From contig NZ_AGFF01000024.1 of NCBI RefSeq assembly GCF_000226215.1, positions 223,095 to 287,094 of the forward strand: DNA of 64,000 nucleotides, read 5' to 3'. The notes under the pieces were generated by a model. That model saw nothing but the letters and a program-made list of their open reading frames with translations, did no database searches and was not told the DNA's origin. Origin of the DNA: Dietzia alimentaria 72. GTDB lineage: Bacteria; Actinomycetota; Actinomycetes; Mycobacteriales; Mycobacteriaceae. How positions within the stretch are numbered: the first letter of the stretch is position 1; each line of letters opens with the position of its first letter. Positions 40,572-49,834 of this stretch are shown piece by piece. The position numbers and the translations under genes are program-made.

Positions 40572-40577
40572 TACCAT
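40572..40577 (+). promoter_or_regulatory. Possible -10 box of sepH
   Basis: TACCAT directly after the serC terminator, about 75 nt before the sepH ATG. The -35 box is unclear. Confidence 0.35.
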
Positions 40578-40651
40578 GTGGGGAACGCCCAGGGCCCGGT
40601 CGGCGCGGTACGTGAGACGCCGGCGGGGACGCGAGGAGTCGAGGAGGCGGC

Positions 40652-41545
40652 ATGCGAAAGCTGAAGATCGTCGGTGTGGACGCCGAGTCGTCTCTGGTCG
40701 AGTGCGAGGTCGCCGATTCAGGGGAGAAACTCTCGCTGCCGCTCGACGATCGTCTGCGAGCTGCCGCACGAGGGGAGTTCATCCCGGCGAGTTCGACCGA
40801 ACGAGCCCCGGTGACCGGCGCGTTGCGACCCCGCGAGATCCAGGACCGCATCCGACACGGGGCCTCCCCCGCACAGGTGGCCGCCGATGCAGGCGTTCCC
40901 CTATCCCGTATCGAGGGATTTGCCATACCGGTGCTGCTGGAACGAGCCAATGCGGCCGACATGGCGCGGGGCTCGCATCCGGTACTGCCGGACGGGCCGT
41001 CCCTGAACACTCTCGCAGAACGGATTGGCTCCGCCCTCGACAGGCGTGGAGTAGATCCGGACGTGGTCAAGTGGGACGCGTGGCGCGACCGCTCGGGCGG
41101 CTGGGTGGTCAGTACGTCATGGCCGGCCGGGCTGTCCGACGATGCCGTCGCGACCTGGTCTTTCCTCCCGGACTCGCACGGCGGTGCCGCTCGTGCCCTC
41201 AACGACGAGGCCGAGCGGATTCTCGATCCGTCCCGCGCCACCCCACTGCGGACGGTCGCTGCCCCTCCCCCGATGCCGCCCGTTCCGCCATCTATCCACG
41301 CGGTACCCAGCCTGACGACTGTAGAACCCGTGCAACACGACCCCGTGGACATCCCTCTGGCCGCATCCCCTCCTCCCGAGCCCACCGCCCCCGCTGGTCG
41401 CGGCGAAGCCTCCCAAGAGAACGACGACGACGAGGACTTTCTCCAACATCCGCCCACGACCCCCGAGAAGCGCGCTTCACGCCGTCATCCCACGATGCCG
41501 TCGTGGGAGGACGTCCTCCTCGGGGTCCGCGGCAAGGACGACTGA
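40652..41545 (+). CDS. sepH: Septation protein SepH
   Basis: 297 aa. The N-terminal DUF3071 domain (about residues 1-170) starts MRKLKIVGVDAESSLVECEV and includes a helix-turn-helix-like segment PREIQDRIRHGASPAQVAADAGV. The C-terminal part is Pro-rich and disordered, ending with PSWEDVLLGVRGKDD, the short conserved end of the family. In Streptomyces and mycobacteria SepH binds FtsZ and promotes ring assembly. GAGGAGG lies a few bases before the ATG. It is followed closely by a DUF6928-like gene and ynfA. Confidence 0.9.
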   Translation: MRKLKIVGVDAESSLVECEVADSGEKLSLPLDDRLRAAARGEFIPASSTERAPVTGALRPREIQDRIRHGASPAQVAADAGVPLSRIEGFAIPVLLERANAADMARGSHPVLPDGPSLNTLAERIGSALDRRGVDPDVVKWDAWRDRSGGWVVSTSWPAGLSDDAVATWSFLPDSHGGAARALNDEAERILDPSRATPLRTVAAPPPMPPVPPSIHAVPSLTTVEPVQHDPVDIPLAASPPPEPTAPAGRGEASQENDDDEDFLQHPPTTPEKRASRRHPTMPSWEDVLLGVRGKDD

Positions 41546-41554
41546 CCCGCCGCC

Positions 41555-42442
41555 ATGGGACATCATGTCGCTACCTTCTGGTACCTCAATTCCGAGGATC
41601 CCGCCGCGCCCATCCGGTCCGGAATTCCCTCGGATCCGGGCTTCGCGCGGCGACTCCTGTCCCGGCTGTACCCGACTGTCACGGTCGTCTCGCTGGGCGC
41701 GTTTCCGCTTAACAGGTCCGCGTCGACGGGCGCCGGGGAAATCTACATCGGATCGTTCCCCGACCTGACCGTCCTGCAGACCCCGGTGGACGGTCCGGTG
41801 AAGCCGTCAACCGCGGACAAGACGTGGCTACGACTGGTGGATGCGCCCGTCGTCCTGTTGTTCGCCCACGACCCGGAGAGCGGGGTGAGCGGGTTCGCAC
41901 GCTGGGAGTCCGGTCGGCTGGTGCGCTCCTTCGCGGGCGCCGACGACAGGATCGTCGAGGACGAGGGAATGCCGCTGCCGTTCGAGAGGCCTTTCTGGGC
42001 GGGCGAATTTCCGATCGACGGGGCGGACCACACCCCTCTGGCGTTGCCGTTCTCGCCGTCGTCGCTCCTCCACGCCGCACACCGTGACTGGCTGGGTTTC
42101 GACCTCGACCCGGGCGGTCTCGATGTTCCCGTTCACGGGTTCGCCACGGACGGCCGACGTGAGGTCCGGCAGCGCACCGTTCCCACCGGGCCTGCGCTGC
42201 ATGTCGTGGGTTCGCCGGGCCGAGCCGAGCTTCACGCCGCCAATCTGAGGGACGGTCCCGGGGGCGGAGACGGGTCGGACGACGACCGGTCCTCTCCTTA
42301 CGTTCACGACGATTACGAGCGCGGTTCCTCCGCCTCCGGAGGAGCGCGCGGGGCCCGCATCCCCGGTCTGGCCGGCTTGGTCGGCGACGCGGTGCGCAAG
42401 GGTACGGAAGCGGTGGCCCGCCGCAGGCATGGTCGCCGGTGA
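41555..42442 (+). CDS. Actinobacterial protein of unknown function (DUF6928-like)
   Basis: 295 aa, soluble. The first about 200 residues form a globular domain with [17 protein letters not shown] and [14 protein letters not shown] near the N-terminus, then AGEFPIDG. The last about 80 residues are Asp/Ser/Gly/Arg-rich and probably disordered, ending with a basic ARRRHGRR tail. The layout resembles DUF6928 proteins; family membership is an impression. It starts 9 nt after sepH and overlaps ynfA by 4 nt (GTGA), so it belongs to the sepH operon. No Shine-Dalgarno stands out. Confidence 0.7.
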   Translation: MGHHVATFWYLNSEDPAAPIRSGIPSDPGFARRLLSRLYPTVTVVSLGAFPLNRSASTGAGEIYIGSFPDLTVLQTPVDGPVKPSTADKTWLRLVDAPVVLLFAHDPESGVSGFARWESGRLVRSFAGADDRIVEDEGMPLPFERPFWAGEFPIDGADHTPLALPFSPSSLLHAAHRDWLGFDLDPGGLDVPVHGFATDGRREVRQRTVPTGPALHVVGSPGRAELHAANLRDGPGGGDGSDDDRSSPYVHDDYERGSSASGGARGARIPGLAGLVGDAVRKGTEAVARRRHGRR

Positions 42443-42768
42443 CGGTCTCCAGGTCGATCCTACTGTTCGGTCTGGCCGCGCTATTGGAGATCGGGGGCGC
42501 CTGGCTGGTGTGGCAGGGCGTCCGGGAACACCGCGGGTGGATCTGGATGGGGCTCGGCGTCACCGCTCTCGGCGCCTACGGATTCGTGGTGACGCTGCAG
42601 TCCGATGCGAACTTCGGCCGGATCCTCGCGGCCTACGGTGGCGTGTTTGTGGCCGGTTCACTGCTGTGGGCCATGGCGATGGACGGGTTCCGCCCGGACC
42701 GCTGGGATGTTGCCGGTGCGGTGTTGTGCCTGATCGGTGTCGGCGTGATCATGTATGTCCCGCGGTGA
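42439..42768 (+). CDS. YnfA/UPF0060 family membrane protein
   Basis: 109 aa with four membrane helices filling nearly the whole length. Family segments [19 protein letters not shown] and [15 protein letters not shown] are clear. GTG start overlaps the stop of the gene before it. The family resembles small multidrug-resistance proteins, but its role is not established. It ends the sepH operon and is convergent with the methyltransferase. Confidence 0.9.
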   Translation: MTVSRSILLFGLAALLEIGGAWLVWQGVREHRGWIWMGLGVTALGAYGFVVTLQSDANFGRILAAYGGVFVAGSLLWAMAMDGFRPDRWDVAGAVLCLIGVGVIMYVPR

Positions 42769-42789
42769 CCCTCACCCGGTCCGGCTGAT

Positions 42790-43635
42790 TCAACGCTCGC
42801 GGGCCCGCTCGTAGAACGCGACCGCCGCGGCGGTCGCTACGTTCAGCGAATCGGTGCCGTCGGTCATCGGGATCGCGGCTCGCACGTCACACGCTTTCAT
42901 GGCGTGCTCGGTGAGCCCGGGCCCCTCGGCGCCCAGGACGAAGGCGACCCGGTCCGCGTCGACTGCACGGGACAGCGGCGTGTCCGCAGAAGGGGTCAGC
43001 GCGACGCTACGGAATCCCTGTTCCCGCAGGACGTCCAGTGATCGCTGCCACGTGGTGGGTGTGCCCCCGAGGTGCGCGAACGGGAGCCGCAGTACGTGCC
43101 CCATCGACACACGCACGACGCGGCGGTACAGCGGGTCGCCGGCGGCGGCACCGAACAGCACGCCGTCCACACCGAGCGCGGCGCAGTTGCGGAAGATCGC
43201 CCCCAGGTTCTCGGGATCGTTGACGCCCTCGAGCACGACGAGCGTCCGTGCCCGGTCCACGACACTGTCCACGGGCAATGGCTCCGGCCGGTCGGCGGCG
43301 GCGAGGATGTCACGGCTGGAGCGGAAGCCGATCACCTGGCTGATCAGGTCCTTGGACGCGCGGAGGTAAACGGCATCGCCGGCGCGCTCGTCGGCGTTCC
43401 AGCCCTCGGACGTCGCCTCGCGTCGTAGCTGGGCCAGTCGCGAATCGGTTCCGAGCATGACGTGCGGCCGAAATCGCGAGAGCAGCATCCTGCCCACCAC
43501 GTAGGTACCCTCGGCGATCACCAACCCCCGGCCGCCGGGAAGGTCAGGGCGCCGGTCGGAGTTGTTGAGGTCGCGCAGGTCGTCGAGAAGCGGATCGGCG
43601 GGGTCGGTGACGTCGACGACGCGCATCTCGGTCAT
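42790..43635 (-). CDS. SPOUT-family RNA 2'-O-methyltransferase (TrmH/SpoU type)
   Basis: 281 aa. N-terminal substrate-binding domain at about residues 1-115 with GRGLVIAEGTYVVGRML, then the SPOUT knot domain with VLEGVNDPENLGAIFRNCAAL (motif 1), FVLGAEGPGL (motif 2) and DSLNVATAAAVAFYE (motif 3). All SAM-binding motifs are intact. The exact RNA target (tRNA or rRNA) is not readable. An ATG three codons later is an alternative start. It follows the purine permease after 37 nt. Confidence 0.9.
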   Translation of the reverse strand: MTEMRVVDVTDPADPLLDDLRDLNNSDRRPDLPGGRGLVIAEGTYVVGRMLLSRFRPHVMLGTDSRLAQLRREATSEGWNADERAGDAVYLRASKDLISQVIGFRSSRDILAAADRPEPLPVDSVVDRARTLVVLEGVNDPENLGAIFRNCAALGVDGVLFGAAAGDPLYRRVVRVSMGHVLRLPFAHLGGTPTTWQRSLDVLREQGFRSVALTPSADTPLSRAVDADRVAFVLGAEGPGLTEHAMKACDVRAAIPMTDGTDSLNVATAAAVAFYERARER

Positions 43636-43672
43636 GCCGGGCTCACCGGATCTCGATTCGTGCCGCCGGCAC

Positions 43673-45142
43673 TCAGGCCAGCGCGTCGGAGATCGGGCCG
43701 ATGCCGAAGAACACCACGAACGCGACGGCGACGATCCACAGGATCGGATGGACGGTGCGGGCCTTGCCGGTCGCGGTGGCCATGACGACCCAGGCGATGA
43801 AGCCGATCCCGATACCGTTGGCGATGGAGTAGGTGAACGGCATGGCCACGATCGTGAGGAACGCAGGCAGTGCCACCGAGAAGTCGGTGAGGTCGATCGC
43901 CTTGATCTGGGAGATCATCAGCGCACCCACGATCACGAGTGCCGGCGCAGCGGCTTCCACCGGGACGACCTCGTACAGCGGCGTGAAGAACATCGCGAGC
44001 AGGAACAGCGTGCCGGTGACAATGTTCGCCAGTCCCGTTCTCGCGCCTTCGGCGATGCCCGAGGCGGATTCGAGGAAGACGGTGTTCGACGACGACGAGG
44101 TTAGTCCGCCTGCGACGGCGCCGAATCCCTCGACGACCAGGGCGGCCTTCATGTTGGGCAGGTTGCCCTTCTCGTCCATCAGCTCGGCTTCCTTGCCGAG
44201 GCCGGTGAAGGTGCCCATCGCGTCGAAGAAGTTGGCGAGCAGCAGGGTGAAGATAAACAGGCCGGCGGCCAGTGGCCCGATGCGGGTGAAGGCCCCGATG
44301 AGGTCGACCTGGCCGATGAGCGAGAGATTCGGCAGGCCACCGAGGGATTCCGGGATGCCGGGGACCGCGAGGCTCCATCCGGTGGGGTTGGGCTCGCCGT
44401 CGACGAAGGACGGTCCGGAATCGGTGATGGCCTCGACGATCACGGAGAACACCGCGGTCACAACGATGCCGATGAACAGACCGCCGCGGACCCTGCGGGC
44501 TACCAGGACGCCACAGAGCAACAGGCCAAACACAAAGACGAAGGTCGGCCACGATGCGATCGACCCCCCGATACCGAGCCCGACGGGCACGGTGGTGCCG
44601 GCGACGTCGGGGATGCGGCGCACGAACCCGGAGTCCACGAGGCCGACCATGGCAATGAACAGACCGATGCCCACCGCGATGGCGGCCTTCATCTCGGGTG
44701 GCACCGCATTGAACACCGCGGTGCGGAATCCGGTGATCGCCAGGATCACGATGATGACGCCCTCGATCACCACCAGGCCCATCGCCTCCGCCCACGTGAC
44801 CTGCTGCGCGATGGTGACGGCGACCAGGGAGTTGATTCCCAGTCCGGTCGCGAACGCGAACGGGTACTTCGCGATGGCGCCGAATGCGATGGTCATCACG
44901 CCCGCCGTGAACGCGGTCACGGCGGCGATCTCGACGATCGAGAGTTGGTTTCCGTCGACGTCGGTCCCCGAGCCGAGTATCAGCGGGTTGAGAATGATGA
45001 TGTAGGCCATCGCGAAGAAGCTGACGAGACCACCGCGAATCTCCCGCGGCACCGTCGAACCGCGCTCGCTGATCTTGAAGTAGCGATCAAGCGCACCGGT
45101 CTTCTCTGGGGGTTTCGACGGGGCACCGGTGCTCTGGGACAT
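43673..45142 (-). CDS. NCS2-family purine permease (AzgA/PbuG type)
   Basis: 489 aa, about 12-14 membrane helices. The N-terminal FKISERGSTVPREIRGGLVSF leads into the first helix with AMAYIIILNP. The signature loop FDAMGTFTGLGKEAELMDEKG and GGLTSSSSNTVFLESASGIAEGART are diagnostic of adenine/guanine/hypoxanthine transporters. AGGAAGG lies before the ATG. It is upstream of the RNA methyltransferase on the same strand and divergent from the DUF2530 gene. Substrate is inferred as purine base. Confidence 0.92.
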   Translation of the reverse strand: MSQSTGAPSKPPEKTGALDRYFKISERGSTVPREIRGGLVSFFAMAYIIILNPLILGSGTDVDGNQLSIVEIAAVTAFTAGVMTIAFGAIAKYPFAFATGLGINSLVAVTIAQQVTWAEAMGLVVIEGVIIVILAITGFRTAVFNAVPPEMKAAIAVGIGLFIAMVGLVDSGFVRRIPDVAGTTVPVGLGIGGSIASWPTFVFVFGLLLCGVLVARRVRGGLFIGIVVTAVFSVIVEAITDSGPSFVDGEPNPTGWSLAVPGIPESLGGLPNLSLIGQVDLIGAFTRIGPLAAGLFIFTLLLANFFDAMGTFTGLGKEAELMDEKGNLPNMKAALVVEGFGAVAGGLTSSSSNTVFLESASGIAEGARTGLANIVTGTLFLLAMFFTPLYEVVPVEAAAPALVIVGALMISQIKAIDLTDFSVALPAFLTIVAMPFTYSIANGIGIGFIAWVVMATATGKARTVHPILWIVAVAFVVFFGIGPISDALA

Positions 45143-45204
45143 CAGGCGACCTTCCTGGCGACGGGTTGGGAACCGTCATAGAGTAACCGGCCGCCGGCCT
45201 GCGG

Positions 45205-45210
45205 TAGCGT
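45205..45210 (+). promoter_or_regulatory. -10 box for leaderless DUF2530 mRNA
   Basis: TAGCGT ends 7 nt before the ATG at 45218. No Shine-Dalgarno. Confidence 0.55.
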
Positions 45211-45217
45211 CGCGGGC

Positions 45218-45490
45218 ATGACGGACGAAGCGACGGACCCGCAGGTGCCACGGATTCCCGGCTACCTTCTGGACCCGCGGCCCGTTGTCATCATCGGCAC
45301 ATTGGCGTGGACTCTGGCGCTGCTCGCCCACATGCTCATGTACGAGGTCGACTTGCGGACCGTCATCCTCTGCGCGGTCGGCGTGGGGGTCGGGGCCCTC
45401 GGCACGCTGGTCTACGCGCTGCAGCGTCGGGCGGTTCTCGCCGGCAGCGCCGGAGCCCAGGCTGGCCTCGACTTCGACCGGACCGACTGA
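45218..45490 (+). CDS. DUF2530 family membrane protein
   Basis: 90 aa with two hydrophobic helices (about residues 22-42 and 48-68). The PGYLLDPRPVVIIGTLAW segment and the location next to an NCS2 permease match DUF2530 proteins of mycolate actinobacteria. A TAGCGT box 7 nt upstream indicates a leaderless mRNA. Function unknown. Convergent with the DUF3027 gene, 52 nt apart. Confidence 0.8.
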   Translation: MTDEATDPQVPRIPGYLLDPRPVVIIGTLAWTLALLAHMLMYEVDLRTVILCAVGVGVGALGTLVYALQRRAVLAGSAGAQAGLDFDRTD

Positions 45491-45542
45491 CCCACGGCCC
45501 TCACGCACCTCCCGAGATTCGTGCCCCGGAAACCAGCGGTAC

Positions 45543-46430
45543 TCAGTCCGTGACGGTCGCGTCCCCGTCGGAGTCTCCCCGCTCGGAGGGGTCGGCGGCC
45601 TCACCGCCACGCGCTGCGGACGCGGCGAGCTGCTGGGGTAGGACCACCACGTCGACGGCGGCGTCGTCGTACGCCTCGGGGGCGGGATCGGCGCCGTCGC
45701 CAGGCAACTCAGTCTCACTATGGGCACCACACCCGTACTGCAGGTGAACGATCTGACCGTCGGCCGAGTACTCGTTGGCACACACCCCGAACATCGTTCC
45801 GAGGGAACCGGCGACGGGCAGCAGGAATCCGCAGCTTCCGCAGTGATTCTTGGCGCCGCGCGCGATCTCGGACTCCGGACCGCGGGCCTCGGCCCAGCGT
45901 GCGGCGGCGGCTGAGCGCCCCTCTCGGCTCAGGTGCCGGGGGCGGCCCAGCCCCACTGGTCCGGCGAGCTCGTCGAGTTCCCGGTCGCCCGTGGACGCGT
46001 GACCGGGGACCAGCCGTTCGTCGTCATCCGAGGCAGGCAGGAGGTCTCCCGCTCCCAGGTCTCCGGGGCGGATCCGCTTCTCCCAGGGCACCCAGTCCGG
46101 AGCGACCACGGCCTCGGCGCCCGGGAGAAGGGAGATCTCGTCGACGGTCAACTCGCCATCGGGGACCAGCGCCAGAACACACGCCCAGTGCCAGCCGCGG
46201 TATCCGGCTAGCCGGGACTCGAAGCGATGGGTGGTGGTGAAAGGTGCTTCCACACTCGCCCCGAGGTGTGCCCCCACGCCGTCTGGGGCGAACTCTTCGA
46301 CCGCGGAACGCGCTACGTCCACGCCGGAGGACAGCCGCTCGCGCAGCGTGTCGTCGAAGCCCGATGCCTGCTCGCCGCTGGAGGAGCGCGCCTCCTGATC
46401 CGTGCCTACCTCGGTGTTCACCCTTCCCAT
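45543..46430 (-). CDS. DUF3027 family protein with zinc-ribbon-like cysteines
   Basis: 295 aa from ATG 46430; a GTG at 46421 is an alternative. The conserved middle has HRFESRLAGYRGWHWACVLAL and LLPGAEAVVAPDWVPW. A four-Cys array follows near residue 215: C-x2-C in HCGSCGF, then Cys in GVCANE and YGCGAH, spaced like a zinc ribbon. The C-terminal tail is acidic. The family is confined to actinobacteria; function unknown to me. Divergent from the glutaminyl cyclase lipoprotein gene with 57 nt between the starts. Confidence 0.82.
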   Translation of the reverse strand: MGRVNTEVGTDQEARSSSGEQASGFDDTLRERLSSGVDVARSAVEEFAPDGVGAHLGASVEAPFTTTHRFESRLAGYRGWHWACVLALVPDGELTVDEISLLPGAEAVVAPDWVPWEKRIRPGDLGAGDLLPASDDDERLVPGHASTGDRELDELAGPVGLGRPRHLSREGRSAAAARWAEARGPESEIARGAKNHCGSCGFLLPVAGSLGTMFGVCANEYSADGQIVHLQYGCGAHSETELPGDGADPAPEAYDDAAVDVVVLPQQLAASAARGGEAADPSERGDSDGDATVTD

Positions 46431-46487
46431 TATGCGCAACTGCGCGGCAAGCGCGCGGCCCGGCCCGCCGTGCGGCATCCTTGGGGC

Positions 46488-47390
46488 ATGCGCAGAGTCC
46501 TCGGCCCCGTCGGTCCCCTCGTCGTCACGCTGAGCCTCCTCGGTGGCGTGGCCGCCTGTTCCCAGTCCGGTACCGAGGGCGCCGATGCCACCGAGACCGC
46601 CGACCCGGGGACCTCCCTCGCGTCGTCGAGCGTGCCCACGGGGTCGGTGTCGGGCGGATCATCCGGCGTCGCTCTCGAGATCGGTCCCGAGGAGCCGCAG
46701 CCCACCCGCGGCACGGTCGAGGTGGTCCGGACGCTCGAGCACGACCCGGCCCTCTTCACCCAGGGCCTGCAGGTGGTGGGAGACCAGATCTACGAGTCCA
46801 CGGGCAGGTACGGCGATTCGCAGGTCCAGCGCCGTCCGCTGTCCGGTGGTCCGGCGACGGCGTCCGTTCCGATGGCGGACAACGAGTTCGGCGAAGGACT
46901 CGCCGTGACGCAGGACACGCTTTGGACCCTGACCTGGCGTGAGCAGGTTGCTCACGACAGGGACCCACAGACTCTCGAGGTACGCCGTGAGGTGCCCTAC
47001 GAGGGTGAGGGCTGGGGCCTGTGCTCCGACGGCGCGCGACTGATCATGAGCGACGGCTCCGACCGGCTGACCTTCCGGGACGCGGCCACCTTCGAACCCA
47101 CCGGGACCGTCGCCGTGACCGCCGGCGGCGTTCCCGTCCCCAGACTCAACGAGTTGGAATGCTCTGACGGGAGCGTGCTGGCCAATGTGTGGATGACCGA
47201 CGAGATCGTCCGCATTGACCCGGGCACGGGTGCGGTCACAGCCGTCTACGACGCCGCCGCACTCGAGCAGCCCCGGCCGCCCAGCGGGGACGCCGTCCTC
47301 AACGGCATAGCGGCGCTCCCGGACTCATCGAACGTCCTGATCACCGGGAAGATGTGGCCGACGATGTACGAGGTGCGCCTCGTTGACTGA
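46488..47390 (+). CDS. Glutaminyl-peptide cyclotransferase lipoprotein
   Basis: 300 aa. Signal sequence with lipobox VAAC, so Cys24 is probably lipidated and the protein is outside the membrane. A Ser/Thr/Gly-rich spacer (about 25-70) precedes a beta-propeller of the plant-type glutaminyl cyclase family, recognised by ALFTQGLQVVGDQIYESTGRYG and NELECSDGSVLANVW. It would form N-terminal pyroglutamate on exported proteins. The start ATG 46488 fits the signal sequence. The stop overlaps the MFS gene start by 8 nt, so the two are coupled. Confidence 0.88.
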   Translation: MRRVLGPVGPLVVTLSLLGGVAACSQSGTEGADATETADPGTSLASSSVPTGSVSGGSSGVALEIGPEEPQPTRGTVEVVRTLEHDPALFTQGLQVVGDQIYESTGRYGDSQVQRRPLSGGPATASVPMADNEFGEGLAVTQDTLWTLTWREQVAHDRDPQTLEVRREVPYEGEGWGLCSDGARLIMSDGSDRLTFRDAATFEPTGTVAVTAGGVPVPRLNELECSDGSVLANVWMTDEIVRIDPGTGAVTAVYDAAALEQPRPPSGDAVLNGIAALPDSSNVLITGKMWPTMYEVRLVD

Positions 47391-48774
47391 CCGCCCGGCT
47401 GGCCCCGCGCGGCGAGTAGCCGCTTCGGCCGGGCGCAGTGTCCGGCGGGTCTTCCACGCGGACGGTGCGGATAGATCAGGGCTCGCGCCACTCAGTTACG
47501 TGACCGTCGCCAACTTCGCGTGCGACGCAATTCTTGCCGTGGCCCTGGCCAACACGCTGTTCTTCTCTGCGGCCACCGCGGAGTCTCGCGGAAATGTCGC
47601 GCTGTACCTGCTGGTGACGGTGGCACCGTTCGCTCTCATCGCGCCGGTCATCGGGCCCGCACTGGACCGCTTGCGCAGCGGGCGACGGCTCACGGTGTCG
47701 CTGACGTTCACCCTGCGGGCGGTTCTGGCCGTGGTCCTTGCGCTGAACTTCGGCTCGTGGCTGCTGTACCCCCTGGCACTGGGCATGCTCGTCCTATCGA
47801 AGACTTTCGGCGTTGTCAAAGCATCCATCACTCCGCATGTCCTGCCCCCCACCCTGGACCTGGTCCGCACCAACTCGCGCCTCACGATACTCGGCCATGT
47901 AGGCGGCAGCCTGGTCGCCGGCGCACTGGCGGGTGCCATCGCCTGGGTCTGGAGCTCCGAAGCTGCCCTGTGGCTGTTGGCCACCGTCGCCTTGGTCGCG
48001 GCCTACGTATCTATGACTATCCCCGCCCACGCCGAAGCCTCCCAGGGTGAGGAATCCGCGAGCCTGCGCATGGAGCGCGGGCAATCCCTGGGAACCGGTC
48101 TCAAGGAAGTTCTCACCCGTCCCCTGGGTCGGAACGTGCTGGCGGACCTGTGGGCGGTGTCGACGGTGCGTTTCATGACCGGTTTCCTGACGCTGTTCCT
48201 CGCGTTCGTCGCCAAAGCGCATCAGGGCGCCTCGGCTGCCGAGCAGGCGGGGATCCTGGCGATCGCCGGAGCGGCCGGCGGTCTCGGCACCTTCGCGGGC
48301 AACGCCGTGGGCGCCAGAATTCCTCTCGGGCGTCCTGGTCGGATCACCACGGTCGCGGCCGGCTCAGCGCTGGCGGCCGCTGTCGTCGCGGCGTTCCTCG
48401 GCACCATCTGGGCGGCTGCCGCCCTGGCGCTGATCGCGGCGGCATGCAGCGCGCTGGGCAAGGTCGCGCTCGACGCGTCGATCCAGACCGATATCCCGGA
48501 CGCGGCCCGGTCTTCCGCGTTCGGGCGATCCGAGACCGCCCTGCAGTTGGCGTGGGTGGGCGGGGGTGCGCTCGGAGTGCTGCTCCCACCGGATTTCTTT
48601 GTGGGCTTTTCGGTGATCGCGTCAGTCGGCATGGTGATGTTCGCGCAATCACTCCTCACCGCCCGCGGGTCCACCCTCGTGCCGGGACTCGGTGGTAACC
48701 GCCCCCGGTTCCCTAGGTCCCCCCGCGACCCTGGTTCGCTCGGCGCCCGGCTCCTCGGCAGAATGGAGGAGTGA
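47383..48774 (+). CDS. MFS transporter, unknown substrate
   Basis: 463 aa with about 12 membrane helices. Starts with TTG at 47383, 8 nt inside the preceding gene; the frame has no better start nearby. A basic N-terminal stretch precedes the first helix. The MFS loop-type pattern GPALDRLRSGRR lies after helix 2. Position matches the mycobacterial Rv0876c-type MFS protein beside a DUF2771 gene. Substrate unknown. Its stop overlaps the next start (GTGA). Confidence 0.87.
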   Translation: MTDRPAGPARRVAASAGRSVRRVFHADGADRSGLAPLSYVTVANFACDAILAVALANTLFFSAATAESRGNVALYLLVTVAPFALIAPVIGPALDRLRSGRRLTVSLTFTLRAVLAVVLALNFGSWLLYPLALGMLVLSKTFGVVKASITPHVLPPTLDLVRTNSRLTILGHVGGSLVAGALAGAIAWVWSSEAALWLLATVALVAAYVSMTIPAHAEASQGEESASLRMERGQSLGTGLKEVLTRPLGRNVLADLWAVSTVRFMTGFLTLFLAFVAKAHQGASAAEQAGILAIAGAAGGLGTFAGNAVGARIPLGRPGRITTVAAGSALAAAVVAAFLGTIWAAAALALIAAACSALGKVALDASIQTDIPDAARSSAFGRSETALQLAWVGGGALGVLLPPDFFVGFSVIASVGMVMFAQSLLTARGSTLVPGLGGNRPRFPRSPRDPGSLGARLLGRMEE

Positions 48775-49280
48775 GTTCCCGCAGCGAAGCACCCTCGACC
48801 ACGCCCCGCGTCCGCCCGGTCACCTGGGTGATCCTCGCGTGGATGATCATCACGATCGCCGCGATCGTCGGCGCCTGGCAGGGGTCGGAGTCCCGCTACG
48901 GTGCCATCCCCGAGATCACCATTGCGACCGACCGGGGACGCCTGGACGTCCTGCCCTACGAGGCCGCCGACCTTAACCAGAACTCGTATACAAACCCCGC
49001 GGGTGAGTTCGATCTCAGCAAGCAGGAGACGTTCTCCGTCCACCTCCCCGGGGAGCTGCAGACGTCAGCACTGAACATTGTCGAATTTCGTGCCGAGGAA
49101 GAAAACCAGTACACCGTCGAGCCGGACGGAGCCGGACGGATCCGCATCCCGGTGACGACCCCGGACGGGGGGCGCATCGAAGGATTGGTGATCACGGCGA
49201 CGGCCTACATCTACGCAGAGGACGGCTCTGAGGACTTCCTCAGCGGCGAGTGGACCGTGAAGTTCACCTACCAGGACTGA
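48771..49280 (+). CDS. DUF2771 family membrane-anchored protein
   Basis: 169 aa. One N-terminal helix at about residues 15-38 anchors an outside domain of about 125 residues with mostly beta-like sequence (VRPVTWVILAWMIITIAAI, then LPYEAADLN). No lipobox. GTG start overlaps the MFS stop by 4 nt, giving a three-gene QC-MFS-DUF2771 operon. Family function unknown to me. Confidence 0.83.
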   Translation: MSSRSEAPSTTPRVRPVTWVILAWMIITIAAIVGAWQGSESRYGAIPEITIATDRGRLDVLPYEAADLNQNSYTNPAGEFDLSKQETFSVHLPGELQTSALNIVEFRAEEENQYTVEPDGAGRIRIPVTTPDGGRIEGLVITATAYIYAEDGSEDFLSGEWTVKFTYQD

Positions 49281-49284
49281 AGGC

Positions 49285-49310
49285 GGGCGGCCCGGAACGC
49301 CGGGCCGCCC
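49285..49310. terminator. Bidirectional hairpin between DUF2771 and cspB
   Basis: GGGCGGCCCGG (49285-49295) pairs perfectly with 49300-49310 around loop AACG (11 bp). Only 36 nt separate the two convergent stops, so it must serve both. Confidence 0.82.
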
Positions 49311-49316
49311 CGACGG

Positions 49317-49718
49317 TCAGGCGTCCAGTTCGCGGGCGACAGCCCGGAGCACGGAGGCCACCCTGCCCGATACCTTGTGGTCGGGGCGGTGACCGCGCCG
49401 CAACTCGGGCTGGACGGTAGATTCGAGCACCTTGATCATGTCCTCGACCATGCCGTGCAGTTCGTCGGCCGATCGCCTGGGCCCACCGCGCGGCGCCCGA
49501 TCCTCAACCGAGGCCAGTTCCTCGTGGACGACGACTCGCAGGGCCTGGGGGCCACGGCGGCCGGACACCATGTCGAACTCCACGCGTTGACGCGGGCGCA
49601 GGGTCTCGACCCCTTCGGGCAGCGCGTCGGAGCGGACATAGACGTCCTCCCCACCCTCTTGGGACAGGAAACCGAAGCCCTTCTCCGCGTCGTACCACTT
49701 CACCTTGCCGCTGGGCAC
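49317..49718 (-). CDS. cspB: Cold-shock-domain protein with C-terminal helical extension
   Basis: 133 aa. Cold-shock domain at residues 1-66 with RNA-binding motifs [12 protein letters not shown] (RNP1) and DVYVR (RNP2). A C-terminal part of about 65 residues, Arg/Glu-rich and predicted helical, is added. The GTG start at 49718 has GGAGG about 9 nt upstream. The long form matches the mycobacterial CspB (Rv0871) rather than CspA. It likely binds RNA or ssDNA; the extension may bring a partner. Confidence 0.9.
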   Translation of the reverse strand: MPSGKVKWYDAEKGFGFLSQEGGEDVYVRSDALPEGVETLRPRQRVEFDMVSGRRGPQALRVVVHEELASVEDRAPRGGPRRSADELHGMVEDMIKVLESTVQPELRRGHRPDHKVSGRVASVLRAVARELDA

Positions 49719-49822
49719 CGCGAACCACCTCCCCTTGGTCGCGCAGGCGCGCGACCGTCAAGCTCCACGAATACCTGAGACTACCCTCGTCCGCGCGTTG
49801 GTTGCCGCCCGTGCCCGGCCGG

Positions 49823-49828
49823 TACCCT
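49823..49828 (+). promoter_or_regulatory. -10 box for a leaderless small membrane gene
   Basis: TACCCT ends 6 nt before the GTG at 49835, with no Shine-Dalgarno; it decides this start over the upstream ATG at 49802. Confidence 0.5.
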
Positions 49829-49834
49829 GACGGC

